In this document: in pieces, positions 1-5,644 of the stretch | Position numbering within the stretch: position 1 is the first letter of the stretch | How the letters are laid out: every line of letters begins with the position of its first letter | Source: JAGOMW01 sp964596675 | Lineage (GTDB): Bacteria > Patescibacteriota > Gracilibacteria > BD1-5 > UBA2023 | Length of the DNA: 6,491 bases | Assembly (NCBI GenBank): GCA_964596675.1 | Contig: CAZQUZ010000018.1 | Location: forward strand, 1 to 6,491 | Direction: 5' to 3' | Program-made: the position numbers and the translations under genes | The notes under the pieces: generated by a model | Databases searched by the model: none | What the model saw: only the letters and a program-made list of their open reading frames with translations | What the model was told of the DNA's origin: nothing

Positions 1-48
1 TTAAATGTTCGCTTTGCTCTTGAGAAGATTGACATGTTAATGATTTAG
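1..48 (+). CDS. Possible C-terminal end of a plus-strand gene (partial)
   Basis: The first frame is open from base 1 to a TAG stop at 46-48 and reads LNVRFALEKIDMLMI. The peptide is helix-like and could end a real protein whose body lies left of the window. The stop sits 15 bases before the ATG of the next plus-strand gene, as expected within an operon. Fifteen codons are too few to identify a family, and an open run this short can arise by chance. Its main support is its position directly upstream of another plus-strand gene. Confidence 0.35.
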   Translation, partial: LNVRFALEKIDMLMI

Positions 49-63
49 GTGTTATATGTAGAC

Positions 64-300
64 ATGAAACGCTTAATTCTATTCCTGTTGATTCTAGTGG
101 TTGGGCTGTTTTGGGACTGGATACTCTCTGGTGCTGCACTGTTCGTCTTGGCAAATGAGCCTGTGATCAACGGCATCGCGCTATTCATGGTTGTGTCTCC
201 TTTTGTTGTTGGCCCGTATTTCATATATAAATTAGTGATGTGGCTACGATTGCGTGCCTATCAGCGCAAATGTCGGCGTGCCATCAATACAAACGTATAA
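64..300 (+). CDS. Small two-helix membrane protein of unknown function
   Basis: This 78-residue protein begins MKRLILFLLILVVGLFWDWI. One hydrophobic segment spans about residues 3-23 and a second about 30-58. The C-terminal tail is strongly basic (RLRAYQRKCRR). Positive charge at both ends suggests both termini face the cytoplasm. That topology and size are shared with class II holins, but no family motif was recognised, so a lysis role is only a guess. I chose the ATG at 64 because it gives a typical charged start before the first helix. A GTG at 49 would add five residues and directly abuts the upstream TAG. An AGG at 47-49 is a weak, distant ribosome-binding candidate. The gene is convergent with the minus-strand module and overlaps its last gene over 244-300. 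Confidence 0.6.
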   Translation: MKRLILFLLILVVGLFWDWILSGAALFVLANEPVINGIALFMVVSPFVVGPYFIYKLVMWLRLRAYQRKCRRAINTNV

Positions 301-519
301 GTCGCCGTTTGCTAGTGCAAAGATGTCACCAACTTCTCCGACTGCTGGGGCAGAGTCAAACACCGGAACACGCAATCGGTCTGTAAACGACACCGCCTTG
401 TTGAACGTCTGACTGCTTGAGAAGTTATTTTTGAAGTATGCTCCCTGCAAATCATCGAGCTGACTTTGCATCTTTGCAATGATGTCTCGCAATTCTTTTA
501 TTTCATTCTGTGGGTTCAT
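244..519 (-). CDS. Small phage structural protein with N-terminal coiled coil
   Basis: This is a 91-residue protein. Residues about 3-27 (EIKELRDIIAKMQSQLDDLQ) form a heptad-like amphipathic helix suited to dimer or trimer formation. The rest is beta-rich and ends in a segment (VPVFDSAPAVGEVGDIFALA onward, then DLYVC and FALIGTQS) of a kind common in small phage tail or fibre-associated proteins, where a stalk leads to a short beta unit. The start ATG (519-517) overlaps the TGA of the propeller gene by four bases (ATGA), implying translational coupling and a role in the same virion module. It is the last minus-strand gene in the window and has no visible Shine-Dalgarno motif. A fibre-tip or trimerisation role is inference. 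Confidence 0.75.
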   Translation of the reverse strand: MNPQNEIKELRDIIAKMQSQLDDLQGAYFKNNFSSSQTFNKAVSFTDRLRVPVFDSAPAVGEVGDIFALANGDLYVCIDGTPTFALIGTQS

Positions 520-2018
520 ACTGTGAGGAGTGGGGATGCAACTGCTGTGAACGAAGTAATCTCTAGGCCACCAGTGCTTTCAAGACGGAACTCATACTCC
601 TTGCCTGACGCAAACTTTACCGCGGTTGCTTCGATATTGATAAACGACCTTTCTGTTTTATTGACCGTCGAGTATGTTCCAATAGTCGTCCATGAGGTTG
701 CACCATCAACGCGATACTTGGCTGTCAAAGATTCGCCACTGACTAGCTTCTTAAATGTAACCTTGAGCCTTTCAAGCCTCTTGTCGATAGAGCTGTCACC
801 AAAGTCAAAGATGAGGCTCTCATAAATTGAGGTGTAAGCAAATGTGGCCGCATCGTTGGTCTTGCTGATAGAACCATCGAGGCTGTGAGCAATAAAGAAG
901 AAGTTACCGGCTGTTGCAAATGCTTGGATACCATCGGTGTCTGCTTCCTCGCACACGACGTCAAGCGTAAGTGCGTATGGGTAGTTGGCGTTCTTGCGTC
1001 CAAACGACCACAACCCCTCGTGGTATTCGGTTCCTGAACTGTTGGTCATTATCTTAGCGGCAAAGAACAGGCGGTCATTTTTGACTGCTTTTGAAATTGG
1101 GATTGTCTTGCCTACCAATGCCTGTGTGTAAACCTCTTTGAGCACCTGTGCTGCACCGCCAGAGTACCCACGAATCACCAGAGAGCCCTTCCCTGCTCCT
1201 GTAGCATTGTTCAGGTAGCGGTCTGAGACACCTACGAGAAGTCCCTCGATGACACCAAGAACGCGGAGGTCTCCCTCACCCCAGTCAATCGTTTCAGCAA
1301 AGAGATCTGACGAGAGGTTCCAGAAAAACACCTTTGAGGTTCCATTAAATGAGTCCTTTGGAGAACAACCGATTGCCATGTAGCTGCCGTAGTTCTCAAG
1401 AGATGTAATCTTGTAGTTTGTTGGAACAGTCTTTGCACTGTCGGTAATCGTTGTGCCGTCGGTTGCGATTCGCACCACGACGTTGTTGTATGCCATGTAT
1501 GCATTGCCGTCAGCAGCAATGATGCCGTTTGCAACCGACGTAATCGTAGAAGCTACGGTCGATACCGAGTTTGTGATGGCCGGAGTGCCTGAAAGAAGTC
1601 CCCACTTGAAGATTTGGTTGGTGCCCTGAAAACCCCATACGTAGTCCTTGTATTCAAAGAAACACCCGTTCTGAACTGCTCCATTGCCTTCTGAGGATGC
1701 TGGAAGTGTCCAGTTGCCAGTTGTTGCATCTGCTTTGTAAACCACCTTTGTAAGTCCTGCCCCGGTCTGTCCTAGCCCATAGAGCTTTGTTGATGCAGAC
1801 GCATAGATAAAGTCTCGCACCAGGTACTGCTTCATTCCGGTCGACGTGGAGCCGTCATGTGTATCAGCCTCGAGAGAACGATTGGGGATGAGCCGTGACG
1901 GGTCAGTAGACACATCGAAGTGCTTTGAGATTTGGAACTCTGAAGGATTGACACCACGAGGGCTGTCTGCAATCCCTCCGTTGAACCTGTCTATTTTTAT
2001 TTGAATTGGGTTTGCCAT
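516..2018 (-). CDS. Phage tail protein, propeller-like with C-terminal beta-sandwich
   Basis: This 500-residue protein starts MANPIQIKIDRFNGGIADSP, an opening typical of phage tail-tip proteins that carry a GI-D motif near residues 14-19. Residues about 60-395 contain repeated beta-strand blades of the type YLVRDFIYAS, YVWGFQGTNQIFKW and LLVGVSDRYL, as in beta-propeller tail components. The last roughly 105 residues (LIFDFGDSSIDKRLERLKVT onward) look like a beta-sandwich with an interface motif common at the ends of such proteins. No catalytic motif is evident. It probably forms part of the distal tail or tail tube and may contact the host surface. The start is the ATG at 2018, three bases after the stop of a micro-ORF, and has no Shine-Dalgarno motif. 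The stop overlaps the next gene. The virion role is well supported by fold pattern and context; the exact position in the tail is inferred. Confidence 0.8.
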   Translation of the reverse strand: MANPIQIKIDRFNGGIADSPRGVNPSEFQISKHFDVSTDPSRLIPNRSLEADTHDGSTSTGMKQYLVRDFIYASASTKLYGLGQTGAGLTKVVYKADATTGNWTLPASSEGNGAVQNGCFFEYKDYVWGFQGTNQIFKWGLLSGTPAITNSVSTVASTITSVANGIIAADGNAYMAYNNVVVRIATDGTTITDSAKTVPTNYKITSLENYGSYMAIGCSPKDSFNGTSKVFFWNLSSDLFAETIDWGEGDLRVLGVIEGLLVGVSDRYLNNATGAGKGSLVIRGYSGGAAQVLKEVYTQALVGKTIPISKAVKNDRLFFAAKIMTNSSGTEYHEGLWSFGRKNANYPYALTLDVVCEEADTDGIQAFATAGNFFFIAHSLDGSISKTNDAATFAYTSIYESLIFDFGDSSIDKRLERLKVTFKKLVSGESLTAKYRVDGATSWTTIGTYSTVNKTERSFINIEATAVKFASGKEYEFRLESTGGLEITSFTAVASPLLTV

Positions 2019-2021
2019 AAG

Positions 2022-2099
2022 CTATGCGGTGTGCTGAGCGTCCGAGATACCGCTTGACCAGTTATTCTGCTGTATCTGTATCTGTACTTGTTTGAACAT
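2022..2099 (-). CDS. 25-codon micro-ORF resembling the start of the downstream tail gene
   Basis: The gap between the fibre and propeller genes is almost entirely filled by an ATG-to-TAG frame encoding 25 residues. It begins one base after the fibre gene stop (TAATATG) and ends three bases before the propeller gene start (TAGCTTATG). The peptide opens MFKQVQIQIQQNNW and continues with SSGISDAQ. This lines up with MANPIQIKIDRFNGGIADSP at the start of the next gene, sharing M, QI-I, N, GI and D in order. It could be a real tiny gene, a leader for translational coupling, or the remnant of a duplicated tail gene. The stretch coding QIQIQ is made of ACAGAT-like repeats, which may inflate the similarity. 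Confidence 0.4.
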   Translation of the reverse strand: MFKQVQIQIQQNNWSSGISDAQHTA

Positions 2100-2100
2100 A

Positions 2101-3243
2101 TTATGGGTTGTCAGGCTTGATGAGAAGTTTGGTCGCAGAAATTGCTAGGCCGACTTTACGGGAAACCGAGCCTGTCGAAGTTGAGATGGCTCCGAGCGTG
2201 TTTGAAAGGTAGTATGTCGCCCCCGTCGTTAGTCCTGTGTGTACAGCCGAAACGTCAGATGCAATCACCCGCACACTCGCCCCCGCTGAGGCACTGCCCT
2301 GTGCAAACCCGACAAAGTTGTTTGCTTTGATGTTGTTGCTTGCAGCACTAGTCTTGTATACGCTCCCAGAAACGTTTGTATATTGTGCAATAGTAAATTG
2401 GAAGTCGTAGGCTGCTTCGCTTGTCCAGTTCGCACCGCTGTCGTCGCTGTACTTAACTAGACCTCCTGCATAGGGGTTCGCACCAGAACCGTCAACGTTC
2501 AGACCACCCGATGTGATGATGAGCACAATTGCATAACTTGTACCACTTACGAGGTTAGTTGTGAGTGTGATAGTCGTTGCAATTGCTTGATAAGAACCCG
2601 TAATCGAACCTGACAAGATTGTCGCTGTGCCAAGGACGGTTCCAGACGGGCTACCACCACTGAGCGACTCAATCCGAATTGTTATGTTAGAAACACTGAC
2701 CGCATACTTTAGGTCTAGTGTTACACCGACCTGTGAGATGGAAGCCGCCGTTGTTGTAAATGTTTGACACAAACGACGAGTTGATGATGCGGCAATAGTG
2801 TCACCCACACCCGAAGCCTGTGTGATTGTTGTTGTTTCGGAACCGTCTGATATGTAAACAGCTTCGGCCACAGCCAGCGACTCTCCTGCGGTCATCTCTT
2901 GGCCAGAAAAAGATGCCAAACGAGTCGCTAGTTTCGCTGGTGTCACAAAGAGTTTCGCACCCGTTCCACCCGTAGCTGTTCCAGCAGTAACCTGTGCATC
3001 TGTTGCCTCTTGAGAGATACCCTTTGTTGTTTCCGACGCATTTACGTTACCACCCGCATCAACATAGGCTTTAACTGCCTTCTGGGTGGCAATCTTACTG
3101 TCGCTATTCGCTGCGAGCGTGGTGTCAATGTCCAAGTACGAAGTCTCAATCTTATCCTCATTGAGTGCCTCGAAGTTCGCGTTTATATCAGCGCGAGAGT
3201 TCGTGATTTGGTCAGTTGCTTGAATGGTTACGATGGTGGCCAT
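2101..3243 (-). CDS. Tail-fibre-like virion protein
   Basis: This 380-residue protein is rich in Ser, Thr, Ala and Gly. Residues 10-35 (QITNSRADINANFEALNEDK) form an N-terminal attachment helix typical of phage fibre proteins. Residues 48-62 (DSKIATQKAVKAYVD) and 72-108 (TTKGISQEATDAQVTAG, then LFVTPAKLATRL) match the well-known tail-fibre pattern of Gly-Ile-x-x-x-Ala-Thr followed by Val-Thr-Pro-x-x-Leu. Residues about 150-288 look like a beta-sandwich of carbohydrate-binding or jelly-roll type (LCQTFTTTAASIS, NITIRIESL, YSDDSGANWTSEA). Residues 290-380 form a C-terminal knob-like domain (GLTTGATYYLS, VGLAISATKLLIKPDN). It probably mediates host adsorption. The start ATG is one base after the stop of the preceding small gene, with no Shine-Dalgarno motif, suggesting reinitiation. 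Trimerisation and sugar binding are inferred. Confidence 0.82.
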   Translation of the reverse strand: MATIVTIQATDQITNSRADINANFEALNEDKIETSYLDIDTTLAANSDSKIATQKAVKAYVDAGGNVNASETTKGISQEATDAQVTAGTATGGTGAKLFVTPAKLATRLASFSGQEMTAGESLAVAEAVYISDGSETTTITQASGVGDTIAASSTRRLCQTFTTTAASISQVGVTLDLKYAVSVSNITIRIESLSGGSPSGTVLGTATILSGSITGSYQAIATTITLTTNLVSGTSYAIVLIITSGGLNVDGSGANPYAGGLVKYSDDSGANWTSEAAYDFQFTIAQYTNVSGSVYKTSAASNNIKANNFVGFAQGSASAGASVRVIASDVSAVHTGLTTGATYYLSNTLGAISTSTGSVSRKVGLAISATKLLIKPDNP

Positions 3244-3244
3244 G

Positions 3245-3433
3245 TTAAGGTTTTGCTACGTTAGTCATTGTTGTTGTCGGCTTTGATGTGTTGTCAATAA
3301 GACTCACCATGTCTGCCCATGTCCGTGTCTCAGAGGCCCACGTTGTCATTATGGTGCTCCACAGCTCCGCAAACGACACCTTAAGAGTATTCACAAGACT
3401 GGTCGTCGGCTTCGATGTGTTTACAAGGGCCAT
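3245..3433 (-). CDS. 62-residue virion-module protein with terminal NTSKPTT repeats
   Basis: The protein carries nearly the same motif near both ends: LVNTSKPTTSLVNT at residues 3-16 and NTSKPTTTMTNVAKP at 48-62. Between them lies a Trp-rich helical stretch (FAELWSTIMTTWASETRTWA). Small proteins with N-T/V-S/A-K-P repeats occur in phage tail modules, but I know of no established function for them. The start ATG overlaps the TGA of the adaptor gene by one base (TGATG), and the stop is one base before the fibre gene start. The gene is therefore locked between two structural genes and is likely co-translated. It may be a small connector or tail component, or a chaperone; this is inference from context. 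Confidence 0.7.
   Translation of the reverse strand: MALVNTSKPTTSLVNTLKVSFAELWSTIMTTWASETRTWADMVSLIDNTSKPTTTMTNVAKP
3276..3292 (-). repeat. Direct repeat copy 1 within the 62-residue gene
   Basis: A 17-base unit encodes the distal NTSKPT motif and matches the unit at 3405-3421 at 16 of 17 bases. Both copies lie in the same reading frame of the small NTSKP gene. This suggests duplication of a coding unit rather than an independent DNA element. Confidence 0.6.
3405..3421 (-). repeat. Direct repeat copy 2 within the 62-residue gene
   Basis: This 17-base unit encodes the proximal NTSKPT motif and pairs with the copy at 3276-3292. They differ by one third-position change (AAG versus TCG/TCA context), which keeps the peptide the same. 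That pattern is consistent with selection on the protein. Confidence 0.6.
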
Positions 3434-4155
3434 CAGATAAACGGTGTTAGCTTAGGTCGCATGACTTTATCGAAGTCGTTGTTTCTGCTTTCACAATAAA
3501 GCATCAAGTTCTGCTCCTCCTTTGCAAGCTCAACTGCAAGTGCCTGTAGGTTGCCAAGTCCGAGCTCGAGCGCAGCGTCGTATGCTCCGGCGATAAAGTA
3601 CCCACGGTGGAGAAGTGGAGAAACGCCCGGCTCCTTTGTTGTATCTGTTGTGGCAAACCGTGATCCCTCGCGCTGGAAATAGAACTTCAAACCGTTGGTA
3701 ATGAGTGCTGGTGGCTTGGCATCAAGGCGTGCGATGTTGTCTGCAATCTTGTCGTATGCCGATGGGGCTCCAGTAACCATGCCGAACGTCTCACTGTTGT
3801 AGCCTTCTGACTGTCTATCTACCTCCTTAAGAGGGGCGTAGAGCGTTGCACTGGACGATGGAAGCACTGAAATACCAAGAAGTGTGAGGATTTTATTACC
3901 TTGTTCGTCGGTCAAGAATGAGTAGTCTGACTGCCCTGACACCAGATCTGTCGTCCCCTCGGGGAGCTTTGTGTGGTTGGTGTCGTCCCACTGGAACCGC
4001 TTGTCTGCACCGATCAGGTAGCTAACCACCTTGTCGTGCCAATCGTTTGCAGAGTTTACAACCTTCCACGTTGGCCACTGGATTGCATCGATGCCTGCCA
4101 TTGCACGTACTCTCTCGAGGATTCCTGAGTTGTTGGTTGTGTCTGAAAATACCAT
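3433..4155 (-). CDS. Head-tail adaptor-like protein (gp4-like)
   Basis: From the ATG at 4155 the product is 240 residues, starting MVFSDTTNNSGILERVRAMA. Its layout matches phage adaptor proteins of the P22 gp4-like group. It has an N-terminal helical part with a Trp-rich helix (IQWPTWKVVNSANDWHDKVV). A central segment has LPEGTTDLVSGQSDYSF, then beta strands and a GAPSAYDKI turn. A long C-terminal helix follows (HRGYFIAGAYDAALELGLGN, ending ELAKEEQNLMLYCESRNNDF). Such proteins bind the portal ring and join head to tail. Its position two genes after the capsid gene and before the tail genes agrees with this. A TTG at 4185 would add ten residues, but these fall in the GC-rich hairpin and look non-coding, so ATG 4155 is preferred. 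The upstream AATAAACATCAAA is A-rich without a proper Shine-Dalgarno motif. Confidence 0.75.
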   Translation of the reverse strand: MVFSDTTNNSGILERVRAMAGIDAIQWPTWKVVNSANDWHDKVVSYLIGADKRFQWDDTNHTKLPEGTTDLVSGQSDYSFLTDEQGNKILTLLGISVLPSSSATLYAPLKEVDRQSEGYNSETFGMVTGAPSAYDKIADNIARLDAKPPALITNGLKFYFQREGSRFATTDTTKEPGVSPLLHRGYFIAGAYDAALELGLGNLQALAVELAKEEQNLMLYCESRNNDFDKVMRPKLTPFI

Positions 4156-4184
4156 TTTGATGTTTATTAACTTCCCTATCCCCA

Positions 4185-4198
4185 ACCCCCGAGGGGGT
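4185..4198 (-). other. GC-rich intergenic hairpin
   Basis: A near-perfect palindrome (ACCCCCTCGGGGGT on the minus strand) lies in the 56-base gap between the anchored structural gene and the adaptor gene. It can fold as a four- to five-pair G-C stem with a short CTCG loop. There is no U-run after it on the minus strand, so it is not a classical intrinsic terminator. It could pause transcription, protect mRNA ends or mark a processing site that sets different expression for capsid and tail genes. That role is inferred only from its position. Confidence 0.45.
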
Positions 4199-4211
4199 CA
4201 GAGTAGAGAAA

Positions 4212-4754
4212 CTATCCGGTGCAGGTCATCTTCGCCGAGGTGAGTACACCAGAGGCTCCGATAATCCACTTCGAACCGTTTGAACGAACCTCAACGAAGT
4301 CGCCGACGTTTTCACCGTCAACAACAAAGTTAAGTTGGTCAGTTGCATCACAGTCAACGACTGCTCCTGCAACGATAAGTGTTCCTTCAACGTTGTCACC
4401 CTCTGCGGACGCAACAATTACGTTTGTAGTAGCAAGTGCCGCACCAACAACGAATCTGTAGAGGGTACCTGTGTTTGCTACAGCGGGCAAGACAAATGTC
4501 GTGCTTGTTGCAATCGAATAGGTAGTACCACTATCAACTGCTGAAAGTGTGGTTGTTGCTACTTGTGTCGTTACGCTTACGACAGGCTCCTTGTAAGAAA
4601 CCGAGTCGTAGAAGCGAACTTTCTCGTAGATGTCTGGGCCAGAGAAGGCTCCGAAGGTTTGCTCAGTAATTGTCTCATTCTTTGGGAAGAAGAATCCGCC
4701 GATTGCGATAGCAACTACCACAACCATCGAAACTCCTAGGAATGTTTTGCTCAT
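4212..4754 (-). CDS. Phage structural protein with N-terminal membrane or signal segment, possible capsid decoration
   Basis: This 180-residue protein has a lysine at position 3 followed by a strongly hydrophobic stretch at about residues 5-23 (FLGVSMVVVVAIAIGGFFF), then PKNE. This reads as a membrane anchor or uncleaved signal. A short FGAFSGPDIYEKV segment follows (about 34-46). The remainder is a Thr/Val/Ala-rich beta domain with strands such as TYSIATSTTFVLP and LNFVVDGENVGDFVEVRS, ending SAKMTCTG. Two cysteines, in VVDCD and near the C terminus, could form a disulphide. Position directly after the capsid gene is where decoration or head-stabilising proteins are usually encoded, so a head role is likely. 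A membrane segment is unusual for one. The start ATG is 26 bases after the capsid stop and lacks a Shine-Dalgarno motif. No family is firmly recognised. Confidence 0.65.
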   Translation of the reverse strand: MSKTFLGVSMVVVVAIAIGGFFFPKNETITEQTFGAFSGPDIYEKVRFYDSVSYKEPVVSVTTQVATTTLSAVDSGTTYSIATSTTFVLPAVANTGTLYRFVVGAALATTNVIVASAEGDNVEGTLIVAGAVVDCDATDQLNFVVDGENVGDFVEVRSNGSKWIIGASGVLTSAKMTCTG

Positions 4755-4780
4755 AGGTTAGTTGTGATTAGTGGGAGAAG

Positions 4781-5644
4781 TTACGCAACGTTGACGTCGA
4801 ACACGATTCCAGCGTGTCCTGTTGGGACGAGGTGACCGATGTCAACACGAGAGTAGAAAGCTACGCCCGAGAAGAACGTGTTTGAATCTGCTGCTGGGAA
4901 CTCGATGGTGCTTGCGCGACCGTAAGTTCCCTTGAGGATGCCCAAACGCTGAATCTTCTTAACACCAGCAAACACGTGGTTTGCAGTGAGGTCGTTCGAC
5001 CAGTAGTGGTCTACGCCCATGTACTTAAGACCTTCGAGTGTGCCACCCAAGAGGAACTTGTCTGCTGACATGAAACCGTTTGCCTGAGCAAATGCTTCAA
5101 GAAGCTCGAAGTCCGCTGGGCGCCATACGAAGAACATTCCGTGGCGAGCCGCCATTGACTGGCCGTTCGCTTCACGGATTTCACGCTTGACACCACGGAT
5201 GATGTCGTCGATGTTCGATGCCGATACGGTGATTGGGTCCGTAGCTGCACCACCTCCACCGATAGAGAGCGTTCCGAAGTCTGTCCACGAGGCGTGCTGT
5301 GCGAGAACCTGTGCTTCGATGTACTCGTTGAGGAGTGAACCGATGCGGTCAAAGAGTTCTGCCTTGCTCGTCCATGGTGACTGGTAGTAATCACCCCAGT
5401 CAACGAGAACGCCGAGGTCACGACCGGTTGAGATCGTGAGAGTCTCTGCTGTTTCTGCGAAGGTCTGAAGCGCGACACCTGTACCGCGGGTTACCGCTTG
5501 TGTTGAAGGTGTCGTTGACATGTAAGAAGAAGAAATAACACGTGTGTTTGACACGGTTACCTTAACAACTTCTTTCCACGTCGTTGGGTGGTCGAGGCGC
5601 TCCTGGAGCGAATCCTCATACACCGTTTCGTAAGTGATTGTGTT
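4781..5644 (-). CDS. Major capsid protein, HK97-fold type, 3' exon
   Basis: The frame encodes 287 residues after the predicted 3' splice site, beginning NTITYETVYEDSLQERLDHP. Its pattern fits HK97-fold capsid proteins. It has an N-terminal strand and arm region (KEVVKVTVSNTRVISSSYMS), then a spine-like helix (SKAELFDRIGSLLNEYIEAQ). A glycine-rich turn (SIGGGGAA) precedes another helix (NIDDIIRGVKREIREANGQS). Next come a core strand and helix (FFVWRPADFELLEAFAQANG), the LLGGTLEGLKYMGVDHYWSN segment, and VFAGVKKIQRLGI. The protein would build the head shell. No usable start codon is present: the first GTG (5623) would cut into the conserved N terminus and has no ribosome-binding site. The frame stays open upstream only to a TAA at 5668-5666. 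This supports an interrupted gene whose start lies right of the window. Confidence 0.85.
   Translation of the reverse strand, partial: NTITYETVYEDSLQERLDHPTTWKEVVKVTVSNTRVISSSYMSTTPSTQAVTRGTGVALQTFAETAETLTISTGRDLGVLVDWGDYYQSPWTSKAELFDRIGSLLNEYIEAQVLAQHASWTDFGTLSIGGGGAATDPITVSASNIDDIIRGVKREIREANGQSMAARHGMFFVWRPADFELLEAFAQANGFMSADKFLLGGTLEGLKYMGVDHYWSNDLTANHVFAGVKKIQRLGILKGTYGRASTIEFPAADSNTFFSGVAFYSRVDIGHLVPTGHAGIVFDVNVA

Noticed and set aside
466..825. 119-residue plus-strand frame
   Set aside because: It lies antisense to the tail propeller gene and the start of the coiled-coil gene, with no recognisable protein pattern. It is a shadow frame.
2068..2085. Short tandem repeat of ACAGAT as a possible iteron or phase-variable tract
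   Set aside because: Only two to three units are present, and they lie in the frame of the micro-ORF. This is too little to support an origin or slippage locus.
4156..4185. TTG start at 4185 for the adaptor gene
   Set aside because: The extra ten residues come from the palindrome and A-rich leader. The ATG at 4155 begins a plausible N terminus.
5011..5478. 155-residue minus-strand frame inside the capsid gene
   Set aside because: It is rich in Ser, Arg and Gln, typical of an out-of-frame reading of the capsid sequence, and the capsid frame is clearly the real one.
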